From Aeromicrobium terrae (GTDB lineage: Bacteria; Actinomycetota; Actinomycetes; Propionibacteriales; Nocardioidaceae): a DNA stretch of 64,000 nucleotides. The DNA is taken from contig NZ_VDUX01000002.1 in the NCBI RefSeq assembly GCF_008039565.1, positions 248,001 to 312,000 on the forward strand, read 5' to 3'. Shown here in pieces: positions 29,074 through 36,305 of this stretch (position 1 is the stretch's first letter; each line of letters opens with the position of its first letter). A program made the translations under genes and the position numbers. The notes under the pieces are model-generated. The model searched no databases and had not been told where the DNA came from. It saw nothing but the letters and a program-made list of their open reading frames with translations.

Positions 29074-29086
29074 ATACCAACGGTAT
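29074..29086. promoter_or_regulatory. 13-bp palindrome upstream of the monooxygenase
   Basis: ATACC-AAC-GGTAT is a perfect inverted repeat 17 bases before the monooxygenase start. It is followed by TGTGA so that CGGTATGTGA appears, the same ten bases found at 20407 beside the TetR gene. It is a good candidate repressor half-site pair. Confidence 0.5.
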
Positions 29087-29155
29087 GTGAAATGAGGCTA
29101 GCCCGGCTCACCAGACGCGTCAAACGCCCAGGGAGGCCCGGTTACGATTCCCCGT

Positions 29156-29740
29156 GTGCGTCCCACCACATCCCGACCGCTCGCGGCACTGCTGACGATC
29201 GGCGGGGCCCTCGGCCTCGTCGCGGCCTTCCAGCTCACGGTCGACAAGTTCGTCCTGCAGCAGAACACCATCGACGGCAAGCAGACGTCGCTCGGCTGCG
29301 ACTTCAGCGCGTTCATCAGCTGCGGCGACGTGATGCAGTCCGACCAGGGCGAGGCGTTCGGGTTCCCCAACTCGATCATCGGCCTGATCGGCTTCAGCGT
29401 CGTGGTCACGCTCGGGGTCCTGCTCTGGTCCCGCGTGGAGCTGCCGGCCTGGGTGCGTGGCGGCCTCCAGCTGGGCGTGATCTTCGGCATGACCTTCGTC
29501 ACGTGGCTGCAGTTCCAGAGCATCTACCGGCTCGACCGGCTCTGCCCGTGGTGCCTCGTGGTCTGGACGGTGATGATCCCGATGTTCGTGGCCGTGACCT
29601 CGTGGAACCTGCGCGACTGGCGGCCGGAGAACCCGGTCAGCCGATTCCTGGAGAACTGGACGGTCCTCGTCGTCCTGCTCTGGTACGTCGCGGTCGCGAG
29701 CGCCGTCTGGTTCCACTTCGGCGACAGGTTGTGGGCCTGA
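29156..29740 (+). CDS. Vitamin K epoxide reductase (VKOR) family protein
   Basis: The 194-residue protein starts at GTG 29156 and has four to five transmembrane helices. The VKOR active-site motif CPWC sits in the fourth helix (about residues 132-135). The loop Cys pair is represented by GCDFSAFISC (about residues 47-56), and the conserved Ser/Asn region is GFPNSIIGLIG. Bacterial VKOR re-oxidises DsbA-like proteins with quinone and so drives disulfide formation in exported proteins. No DsbA gene is adjacent, but two Cys-rich secreted hydrolases are. Confidence 0.88.
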   Translation: MRPTTSRPLAALLTIGGALGLVAAFQLTVDKFVLQQNTIDGKQTSLGCDFSAFISCGDVMQSDQGEAFGFPNSIIGLIGFSVVVTLGVLLWSRVELPAWVRGGLQLGVIFGMTFVTWLQFQSIYRLDRLCPWCLVVWTVMIPMFVAVTSWNLRDWRPENPVSRFLENWTVLVVLLWYVAVASAVWFHFGDRLWA

Positions 29741-29752
29741 GCAGCGCAGCGC

Positions 29753-29761
29753 TGCTACCTT
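29753..29761 (+). promoter_or_regulatory. Putative promoter -10 region of the first GH16 gene
   Basis: TGC-TACCTT, an extended -10-like motif, ends 39 bases before the start codon. The identical nine bases occur at the same distance before the second GH16 gene. A clear -35 box is not seen. Confidence 0.45.
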
Positions 29762-29800
29762 CAGAGATCTTCCCGATCGGGGCCGGCCGAAGGACCCACG

Positions 29801-30703
29801 ATGCGCCACTCCCGCCGCGCACTCGGCATCGCGTCACTCCTGGCGTTGCTCCTCCTCGCCTGCCTGACCGTCCCCGCGCAGGCCGCGACGACGCCGTACG
29901 ACGGCTGCGGCGGCAAGGAGAAGATCTGGGCCGGCGGGTCCCGGTTCACCTGCGTCTTCACCGACGACTTCTCCGGCACGACCCTCGACCGGTCGAAGTG
30001 GGAGGTCACGCTGACGGAGACCGACGGGTTCCACTCCGGCTGGGAGTGCTTCATGGACGACCCGGCGACCGTGGGCGTCCGTGACGGCGCGCTGAACCTC
30101 ACCACCACCACCGTCGATCCGTTCATGTGCGGCGTCTTCGGCAGCCGCTTCCCGTCGTCCTGGCCCAGCGGCCAGGTGACGACGCGCGACCGCCTCGAGA
30201 TCGTGCGTGGTCGGGTCGAGGTCCGTGCAGCGTTCATCCAGGGGCCCGGCGTCGGCCTCCACAGCGCGATCTGGATGTGGCCGACCGACTCCAAGCGGTA
30301 CGGGCCGTGGCCGGCCTCCGGCGAGATCGACATCGCCGAGTACTTCTCGTCGGTCCCGGACCGGGTCTTCCCCTTCATCCACTACATGTCGGCTCGCCCC
30401 GACCGGAACGCCACCAGTGCACGGTGCCGGGTCCGCGATCCTGGGGCGTTCCACACGTACACGCTCACCTGGACGACGCGGACGATGACGGTCGCGGTCG
30501 ACAAGCGCACCTGCCTGCGGGACACCTGGCGCCCGGCGGCGCCGCTGAAGTCCCCCGCCCCGTTCGACCAGCCGTTCTACCTCGTCCTGACCCAGGCGCT
30601 CGGCCGCGTCGACGGCCAGAACCCGTTCCAGCCCGGGGTCACCCAGCTCCCGGCGACGATGCAGGTGGACAGCGTGTACGTCTGGAGCCAGCCGCCCGCC
30701 TGA
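29801..30703 (+). CDS. Secreted glycoside hydrolase family 16 protein
   Basis: The 300-residue protein has a signal peptide ending near AQAAT (residue 30). Its GH16 beta-sandwich core contains DDFSGTTLDRSKWEV, and the catalytic ExDxxE motif is GEIDIAE, with Glu175 as nucleophile, Asp177, and Glu180 as acid/base. The family cleaves beta-1,3 or beta-1,4 linkages, for example laminarin or agarose. The exact polymer is unknown. Six cysteines in the mature chain match positions in the next gene, so three disulfides are likely. It is a tandem paralogue of that gene. Confidence 0.9.
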   Translation: MRHSRRALGIASLLALLLLACLTVPAQAATTPYDGCGGKEKIWAGGSRFTCVFTDDFSGTTLDRSKWEVTLTETDGFHSGWECFMDDPATVGVRDGALNLTTTTVDPFMCGVFGSRFPSSWPSGQVTTRDRLEIVRGRVEVRAAFIQGPGVGLHSAIWMWPTDSKRYGPWPASGEIDIAEYFSSVPDRVFPFIHYMSARPDRNATSARCRVRDPGAFHTYTLTWTTRTMTVAVDKRTCLRDTWRPAAPLKSPAPFDQPFYLVLTQALGRVDGQNPFQPGVTQLPATMQVDSVYVWSQPPA

Positions 30704-30715
30704 CCGCTGGCGGCC

Positions 30716-30724
30716 TGCTACCTT
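30716..30724 (+). promoter_or_regulatory. Putative promoter -10 region of the second GH16 gene
   Basis: TGC-TACCTT repeats the motif in front of the first GH16 gene, here ending 37 bases before the start codon. The conservation of motif and spacing suggests each paralogue kept its own promoter. Confidence 0.45.
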
Positions 30725-30761
30725 GACCGTCCCGTCGGGGGTCGACGACCAGGAGGATCAC

Positions 30762-31655
30762 GTGGACCGCACCCGACGTGTGGGCGCAGCGATCGTCGCA
30801 GCGGCCCTGCTGCTCGCACCGGCTCCCGCCGACGCCGCGAAGAAGCCTCCGCCTTCCTCGACCACGTCCAAGGCCTGTGGCGGCAAGCAGTCCATCACCG
30901 TCGACAAGACCGGGTGGACGTGCAAGTTCTCCGACGACTTCGACGGCACCAGCCTCGACCGCAGCAAGTGGGAGGTCGTGCGGACCGACGCGGCCGGCTT
31001 CCACGCCAGCTGGGAGTGCTTCATGGACGAACCGGCGAACGTGGCGGTCCAGGACGGTGTGTTGAACCTGACCGCTCGGACCGTGCCCGGCTTCGCCTGC
31101 GGCGTGCCCGGCTACCGCTACTACACGCAGTGGACGAGCGGCATGGTCAGCACGCGTGGTCACCTCGAGCGCACCTACGGGCGGTTCCAGATCCGGGCCG
31201 CGTTCGCGCGGGACACCGGTCCCGGCGTGCACAGCGCGGTGTGGCTCTGGCCGACGGACCCGCAGCGGTACGGCGCCTGGCCGGCGTCCGGCGAGATCGA
31301 CGTCGCGGAGTACTACTCGTCCGTGCCGGACCGCGTGTACCCGTACGTGCACTACCAGCCCACGACGTTCGACTACACCGCGACGAGCGCCAAGTGCTTC
31401 GTGACCAACCCGTGGGAGCTCCACACGTACACGCTGACGTGGACCAGGACGACGATGACGATCGACGTCGACGGCACCACCTGCTTGAAGAACTCGTGGA
31501 AGCCGGCACCGCCGCTCAAGGCGCCCGCGCCGTTCGACCAACCGTTCTACCTGAACCTCACGCAGGCGCTCGGGTCCGCGCAGAACCCGTTCGACCCGGC
31601 CGTGACGAAGCTGCCGGCGACCATGAAGGTCGACAGCGTCTACGTGTGGGGCTAG
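30762..31655 (+). CDS. Secreted glycoside hydrolase family 16 protein, second copy
   Basis: The start chosen is GTG 30762, seven bases after AGGAGG, rather than an earlier in-frame GTG. This gives 297 residues with a signal peptide ending near ADAA (residue 26). The core repeats the first protein closely: DDFDGTSLDRSKWEV, WECFMDEPAN, WPTDPQRYGAWPASGEIDVAEY. The catalytic residues are Glu178, Asp180 and Glu183. All six mature cysteines are conserved between the two. The pair most likely arose by tandem duplication. They may have different substrates because the loops around residues 105-125 differ. Confidence 0.9.
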   Translation: MDRTRRVGAAIVAAALLLAPAPADAAKKPPPSSTTSKACGGKQSITVDKTGWTCKFSDDFDGTSLDRSKWEVVRTDAAGFHASWECFMDEPANVAVQDGVLNLTARTVPGFACGVPGYRYYTQWTSGMVSTRGHLERTYGRFQIRAAFARDTGPGVHSAVWLWPTDPQRYGAWPASGEIDVAEYYSSVPDRVYPYVHYQPTTFDYTATSAKCFVTNPWELHTYTLTWTRTTMTIDVDGTTCLKNSWKPAPPLKAPAPFDQPFYLNLTQALGSAQNPFDPAVTKLPATMKVDSVYVWG

Positions 31656-31656
31656 C

Positions 31657-31911
31657 TCAGGACTGCTGGGCGAGCTCGTCCAGGACGCCGGCCAGACGCA
31701 GGTCCCGGTCGGTGACCGCACCGGTGTCGTGGCTGGTCAGCCGCACGTCGACGCGGTTGTAGACGTTCGTCCACTCCGGATGGTGGTTCATCTCGTCGAT
31801 CGGGCCGGCCGCCCGGTTCATGAAGGCGATCGCGGCGGCGAAGTCGGCGAACTCGAACCGCTTGGTGATCGCGTCGCCGTCCTCGGTCCAGCCCTCGGGA
31901 ACGTCGGTCAT
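31657..31911 (-). CDS. 4a-hydroxytetrahydrobiopterin (pterin-4a-carbinolamine) dehydratase
   Basis: The ATG at 31911, nine bases after the start of a GAGG site, gives 84 residues, slightly short of the usual 95-105. The signature is complete: EMNHHPEWTNVYNRVDVRLTSHD contains the active-site His pair and the following aromatic and His/Asp positions. The enzyme dehydrates oxidised pterin cofactor, but in many actinobacteria the homologue has no phenylalanine hydroxylase partner, and none is seen here. The stop is one base from the GH16 stop. The upstream membrane gene ends two bases before its start. Confidence 0.85.
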   Translation of the reverse strand: MTDVPEGWTEDGDAITKRFEFADFAAAIAFMNRAAGPIDEMNHHPEWTNVYNRVDVRLTSHDTGAVTDRDLRLAGVLDELAQQS

Positions 31912-31913
31912 CG

Positions 31914-32486
31914 CTACCTCCTCTGCGAGACGGAGTCGTAATACGCGCTGGACTCCTTGCGCCACAGGAACACAAGGATGGCGCCGGCCAGCACGAGGTT
32001 GATCAGGGAGAACGAGATGGTGAAGCCGTCGGCCTGGGGCGACGCGAGGGAGAACAGCGTCGAGAGCAGGTTCAGGCCGCCGAAGACCGTGGCGACGACT
32101 CGCGCCCACGAGCGACCCTGGCCGTTCTTCCAGGCCATCCAGAGCCAGAGGAGGACGGCGATGATGCCGCCGATGACGCCTGCCACGATGGCCACGCTGT
32201 AGGCGGCGTCGACGGTCGACTGGCTCACGTTCGGGTCCGAGTCGCGCAGGGAGTCCTCGATCGAGTCCTTGAGCGACCCGATGGTGGCGATCGACACGAT
32301 CGTGCCGAGCGCCGACAGCCCGGCGCCGACCTGCATCAGCCGGACGGCCGTGCGGATGGACTGGGGACGCTCCGGCTCCGGCTGCGTGGCGGACGGATAC
32401 TCCGCCGGCGGCTGACCGGCGGAGAACGTCTCGCCGCCCTCGCCCGGGTACTTCGGATACTGCGGCTGCGGGTCCTGGTCGCTCAT
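31914..32486 (-). CDS. Four-helix membrane protein with proline-rich N-terminus
   Basis: The 190-residue protein has a 42-residue hydrophilic tail rich in Pro, Gln and Glu, followed by four predicted membrane helices. The helices fall at about residues 50-70, 95-118, 128-148 and 156-178. Between helices 1 and 2 lies an acidic-Ser loop (SLRDSDPNVSQS). Similar small actinobacterial proteins are annotated only as hypothetical or DUF-type. The gene is two bases from the dehydratase gene and may be co-transcribed. Confidence 0.7.
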   Translation of the reverse strand: MSDQDPQPQYPKYPGEGGETFSAGQPPAEYPSATQPEPERPQSIRTAVRLMQVGAGLSALGTIVSIATIGSLKDSIEDSLRDSDPNVSQSTVDAAYSVAIVAGVIGGIIAVLLWLWMAWKNGQGRSWARVVATVFGGLNLLSTLFSLASPQADGFTISFSLINLVLAGAILVFLWRKESSAYYDSVSQRR

Positions 32487-32548
32487 CGTCCGACCCTAGT
32501 GCGGCCCCGCCCGCGTCACACCTCGGGGTCCTGCGTCGTTCTGGAGGT

Positions 32549-32959
32549 ATGACGAACCGCATCCCCATGGCCGCCGCGGCCTTCCTGACCGTCACGGCAC
32601 TGTACGTCGGAGGCTGGGCGGGCCTGTTCCCCCGCTCGTTCTACGACGACTTCCCCGGACTGAACCGGTACTGGGTCTCCGTCGACGGCCCGTACAACGA
32701 GCACCTGGTCCGCGACGTCGGCGGCCTCTACCTCGCGCTGGCTCTCGCCGGCATCCTCGCCCTCCTGTGGCGCGACCGCCGCTCGATGGTGATGCTCGGC
32801 GCCGCCTGGGCGATCTTCAGCGCCCTGCACCTCGGCTACCACCTCGACCACCTGGACCCCCTCTCCACGGCGGACAAGATCGGCGAGGTCGCTGCCCTGA
32901 GCATCTCGTTCGTGCTCGCACTGGTCCTCATCGCGACCCCGCGGCGGCTCCACGCATGA
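32549..32959 (+). CDS. Small integral membrane protein, unknown function
   Basis: The 136-residue protein has four hydrophobic segments (about residues 7-27, 54-72, 79-95, 111-130). A conserved-looking aromatic/acidic loop after the first helix reads PRSFYDDFPGLNRYW. Comparable proteins occur widely in actinobacteria without known function. A perfect hairpin directly follows the stop codon. Confidence 0.7.
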   Translation: MTNRIPMAAAAFLTVTALYVGGWAGLFPRSFYDDFPGLNRYWVSVDGPYNEHLVRDVGGLYLALALAGILALLWRDRRSMVMLGAAWAIFSALHLGYHLDHLDPLSTADKIGEVAALSISFVLALVLIATPRRLHA

Positions 32960-32988
32960 CGAAGGGGACCCCGTGGGGGTCCCCTTCG
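32960..32988. terminator. Bidirectional intrinsic terminator
   Basis: CGAAGGGGACCCC (32960-32972), loop GTG, and GGGGTCCCCTTCG (32976-32988) form a perfect 13-bp hairpin. It begins immediately after the small membrane protein stop. On the other strand it starts six bases after the end of the tmRNA, so it can serve both transcripts. Confidence 0.9.
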
Positions 32989-32994
32989 GATGCG

Positions 32995-33362
32995 TGGAGC
33001 TGCCGGGAATCGAACCCGGGTCCTCTGGCGCAGATTCAGGACTTCTCCGGGTGCAGTTCGTCCAACGCCTTTCTCGGCCCCGGAGCTCGGACGAACACGT
33101 CTCCGACAGGCCCAGCCGTCACAAAGTCCCGATCACGCCTGACGGCGAGACGTGATCAGCAAGTCCCCTTGATGAGACAGACGATCCGGGACGGGGACGC
33201 TCCCGGGTCTGCCCTTCACCAGTCGCTGTCAGGCAGCGAGGGCGAAGTCAGTGCGATTGGAATCGGCACTTATGGGTTCCAAGGAACGTTTGAGAGATGA
33301 CCTTGGGTTCTCTACCCGCTTCTCCTGAATCGATACGACCACAGTCGAAACCGATCAGCCCC
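32995..33362 (-). ncRNA. ssrA: Transfer-messenger RNA (tmRNA)
   Basis: The 5' end GGGGCTGAT and the 3' end CAGCTCC plus A form a seven-pair acceptor stem with one G-U pair. The T-arm CCGGGTTCGATTCCCGG lies next to it, and the final CCA is not encoded. The internal reading frame at 33229-33267 runs on the minus strand and gives the degradation tag ADSNRTDFALAA followed by TGA. tmRNA rescues stalled ribosomes together with SmpB, whose gene is 2.3 kb upstream on the same strand. The RNA starts 20 bases after the MFS gene, and a -10-like TAGACT overlaps the stop of that gene. Confidence 0.97.
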
Positions 33363-33382
33363 TCTGTAGTTGTGGTTCCAGT

Positions 33383-34756
33383 CTACTCGGAGCTGGTGAC
33401 CTCTTCGAACCGCTCGGGAGTACGGACCAGCCCCGCTGCGAGGACGCCGGCGACGGCGAGCATGCCCGCGCAGATCGCCAGGCCGGTCCGGAACCCCGGG
33501 CTGAAGACCTCCGGCGACGCGAAGTTCGCGCCCGCGATGCCGGCGATCGGCGGGATGGCCGCGACGGCCAGCAGGCTCGCGGTCCGCGCAACCGCGTTGT
33601 TGATCCCCGACGCGATGCCCGTCTGCTCGGCCGGAGCCGACGCGAGCACGGCCGTGGTCAGCGGCGCGACGAGCAGGGTCAGGCCGATGCCGAAGACGAC
33701 GTTGCCGCCGACGACCTCGAGCAGGACGTTCGGGTGCTCGTCGACCCGCATCAGGATCAGCATCGCGCCGGCCATGATCAGCGGACCGATCGTCATCGGC
33801 AGCCGCGGGCCGACCCGCTCGCTCCACGCCCCGGCGCGGCCGGAGAACAGCAGCATCAGGATCACCGGAGGCAGCGTGGACAGTCCCGCCTGGAGCGGCG
33901 AGAACCCGCTGACGTACTGCAGCTGGAGCACGAGCAGGAACATCGAGCCGCTCAGGGCGCCGTAGATCGCGAACGTGCAGAGGTTGGCCGCGGTGAAGAC
34001 CCGGTCGGCGAACAGCGCGAGCGGGACCAGGGCGTGCGGGGTGCGCCACTGGTGCACGACGAAGCCGACGAGCAGCAGCAGGCCGATGGTGGTCGGCACC
34101 CACTGCTCCCTGACCAGTCCGTACGTCAGGAACGCCAGCGTGCCGACGGTGAGCGCCGCGCCCTCGAGGTCGAGCCGCTCCTGGGCACCCTTGGTCTCCG
34201 GAACGTGGCGCAGCGAGATGACGACGATCGCGACGGCGAGCGGGACGTTCAGCCAGAACACCGACCGCCAGCCGAGGTGGTCGACCATCCACCCGCCGAC
34301 GAGCGGGCCGGCTCCGGTGGTGACGCCGGAGAAGCCCGACCAGACGCCGATGGCGCGTCCGCGGTCCGCGGGATCGATCGACGCGGAGATGATCGCCAGG
34401 CTGCCGGGCGTCAGGAGGGCGCCGCCGATCCCCTGCAGCGCGCGTGCCGCGACGAGCACCTCGATGGTGGGGGCCGCGGCGCACAGCAGCGACGCGAGCG
34501 CGAACCAGGACACGCCGATCACGAAGATGCGGCGCCGTCCGAGCCGGTCGCCCAGGGAGCCGCCGACGAGGATGAGCGATGCGAGGGTCAGCGTGTACGC
34601 GTTGACCGTCCACTGCAGGCCGGCGACCCCGCTGTCGAGGTCGCGGTCGATGTCGGGCAGCGCGAGGTTGACGATCGACCCGTCCAGGAACGCCATGCCG
34701 GACGCGAGGATCATCGCGGCGACGAGCCAACGCCCCTGGGCGCTGGCGAGTCTCAT
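33383..34756 (-). CDS. MFS transporter, DHA2-like (14 helix) drug/proton antiporter type
   Basis: The 457-residue protein starts at ATG 34756 (MRLASAQGRWLVAAM) and has about fourteen hydrophobic segments. The first helix carries FLDGSIVNLALP (motif D1), typical of EmrB/QacA-like drug exporters. Motif A between helices 2 and 3 is GGSLGDRLGRRR, and the motif C region holds GAGPLVGGWM. The substrate is unknown. It overlaps the amidohydrolase by four bases, so the pair is translationally coupled. It separates smpB from ssrA, which are usually closer. Confidence 0.88.
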   Translation of the reverse strand: MRLASAQGRWLVAAMILASGMAFLDGSIVNLALPDIDRDLDSGVAGLQWTVNAYTLTLASLILVGGSLGDRLGRRRIFVIGVSWFALASLLCAAAPTIEVLVAARALQGIGGALLTPGSLAIISASIDPADRGRAIGVWSGFSGVTTGAGPLVGGWMVDHLGWRSVFWLNVPLAVAIVVISLRHVPETKGAQERLDLEGAALTVGTLAFLTYGLVREQWVPTTIGLLLLVGFVVHQWRTPHALVPLALFADRVFTAANLCTFAIYGALSGSMFLLVLQLQYVSGFSPLQAGLSTLPPVILMLLFSGRAGAWSERVGPRLPMTIGPLIMAGAMLILMRVDEHPNVLLEVVGGNVVFGIGLTLLVAPLTTAVLASAPAEQTGIASGINNAVARTASLLAVAAIPPIAGIAGANFASPEVFSPGFRTGLAICAGMLAVAGVLAAGLVRTPERFEEVTSSE

Positions 34757-35622
34757 CCGGCGACCCTGAAGAGGGCGGCGCCGTTGTTCCACAGCACGTC
34801 GCGCAGCCAGTCGTCGCCGAGGTCCAGCCGCGCGAGCGCCTCGACCTGGTGCGCGTACTCGTACGGGATGTTCGGGAAGTCGGTGCCGAACAGGATGCGG
34901 TCCTGCAGGTCAGGCAGCCGAGCGAGCACGTCGGCGTCGACCGGGTGGTCCATGAAGTCCGTGAACGCCATGGTGGTGTCGAGTCGCACATTCGGGAAAC
35001 CGTCGGCGAGGTCGAGGAATTCCGCGGTCTCCGGCATGCCCATGTGCGCGATGACGAGGTGCAGGTCAGGGAACCTCTCGAGCACGGCCGCGACGCTCGC
35101 CGGACCGGTGTGCTCGCCGGGCACCGGGCCCGAGCCCGCGTGCAGCACGACGGGCACCCCGGCGTCGGCCACTGCGCCCCACACCGGGTCGAGCAGCGGG
35201 TCGTCGGCGGCGAACCGGCCGACCTGCTGGTGCGCCTTCAGCACCTGGACTCCGGACTCGATCAGCGCCGGCACGTACGTGGCCGCCTCCGGCTCGGGGT
35301 AGAACGTCGCCGACCAGAGCGTGTCCGGCATGCGCTCGGCGAACTCGCGGGTCCATTCGTTCATGAACGTCGCGACGCCCGGCTTGTGCGCGTACGACAG
35401 CGAGGAGAACCGCTTGACGCCCATCGCTCGCAGCTGCTCGACGCGCTCCTCGTCGGTGCCGCGGTACCGGACCGGCCACTCGCGGCCGATCAGCGGACCC
35501 TGCGCGTCGAAGTACGCCCACACCTTGCGCAGCACGTTCGGGTGCATGAAGTGCACGTGGACGTCGAACAGCCCGGGGATGCCGAGGCCGGCGGTGAACC
35601 CGGGGAGGTCGCCATCCTTCAT
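34753..35622 (-). CDS. Amidohydrolase family 2 (TIM-barrel metal hydrolase)
   Basis: The 289-residue protein begins MKDGDLPGFTAG. It has the amidohydrolase-2 metal motif FDVHVHFM (HxH near residue 23), a central HAGSGPVPGEH, LVIAHMG with the barrel His, and FGTDFPN with the final Asp. Members include decarboxylases and lactonases such as ACMSD-like enzymes. The exact reaction is not evident. It ends in a four-base overlap with the transporter, suggesting export or uptake of a related compound. Confidence 0.85.
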   Translation of the reverse strand: MKDGDLPGFTAGLGIPGLFDVHVHFMHPNVLRKVWAYFDAQGPLIGREWPVRYRGTDEERVEQLRAMGVKRFSSLSYAHKPGVATFMNEWTREFAERMPDTLWSATFYPEPEAATYVPALIESGVQVLKAHQQVGRFAADDPLLDPVWGAVADAGVPVVLHAGSGPVPGEHTGPASVAAVLERFPDLHLVIAHMGMPETAEFLDLADGFPNVRLDTTMAFTDFMDHPVDADVLARLPDLQDRILFGTDFPNIPYEYAHQVEALARLDLGDDWLRDVLWNNGAALFRVAG

Positions 35623-35632
35623 GACGGAGCCT

Positions 35633-36109
35633 TCACTCCATCCCCTTGAGGCGTCGGCCGATCTCGCGCTGCGCCTCGGCCTTCGCCTCCCGCTCGGCGA
35701 TGGCATGCCGCTTGTCGAACTGCTTCTTGCCGCGGGCCAGGGCGATCTCGACCTTGGCGCGGCCGTCCTTGAAGTACAACGACAGCGGCACGATGGTCAG
35801 GCCCTTGGCCTGCACGCGCTGCTCGATCTTGTCGATCTCGTGCCGGTTGAGCAGCATCTTGCGGCGGCGACGGGTCTCGTGGTTCGTCCACGTGCCCTGC
35901 GAGTACTCCGGGATGTGCACCTGGAGCAGCCAGGCCTCGCCGCCCTCGACCTCGCCGAACCCGTCGACGAGCGACGCGCGGCCGGCGCGCAGCGACTTCA
36001 CCTCCGTGCCGGTGAGGACGAGCCCGGCCTCGAAGGTGTCCTCGATGTGGAAGTCGTGTCGCGCCTTCTTGTTCTGCGCGATCATCTTCCGACCGGTCTC
36101 CTTGGGCAC
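35633..36109 (-). CDS. smpB: SsrA-binding protein SmpB
   Basis: SmpB binds tmRNA and delivers it to stalled ribosomes. The GTG at 36109 gives 158 residues. The core [35 protein letters not shown] is followed by the OB-fold strands and the C-terminal basic tail [19 protein letters not shown] that becomes helical in the mRNA channel. It lies upstream of ssrA, with an amidohydrolase and transporter between them. It is preceded by a 196-base gap full of inverted repeats. Confidence 0.97.
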   Translation of the reverse strand: MPKETGRKMIAQNKKARHDFHIEDTFEAGLVLTGTEVKSLRAGRASLVDGFGEVEGGEAWLLQVHIPEYSQGTWTNHETRRRRKMLLNRHEIDKIEQRVQAKGLTIVPLSLYFKDGRAKVEIALARGKKQFDKRHAIAEREAKAEAQREIGRRLKGME

Positions 36110-36136
36110 CGAGTCAGTATCGCAGCCGCGACAAGG

Positions 36137-36303
36137 CTCGATGATTCACCGGTGATCGAGTGCCTGCGAGCTCTGCGAGCAGGTGTATCGAGATCACGCC
36201 GGGGCGAGCCTCAACGGCTTCCGAGGTCTCGATACGCCGGACGCGCTCCGCGCGTGCTCACTCGACCTGGCCCGACGCTCGCTCGCGGAGCGAGCTCGGC
36301 CGG
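36137..36303. repeat. Intergenic inverted-repeat cluster
   Basis: The gap between smpB and the M23 gene holds several palindromes. A near-palindrome lies at 36137-36160 around TCACCGGTGA. GTATCGAGA (36185-36193) pairs with TCTCGATAC (36227-36235). GCTCGCT (36277-36283) pairs with AGCGAGC (36289-36295). The GTCTCGATACGCC and ACTCGACC words are typical of intergenic repeats in Nocardioidaceae. It could terminate or stabilise the mRNA from the M23 gene. Confidence 0.7.
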
Positions 36304-36305
36304 TC

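Noticed and set aside
32995..33060. A tRNA gene, suggested by the T-arm-like CCGGGTTCGATTCCCGG
   Set aside because: The anticodon arm is absent, and the element is the 3' end of tmRNA, with the tag frame and 5' acceptor strand found 300 bases upstream.
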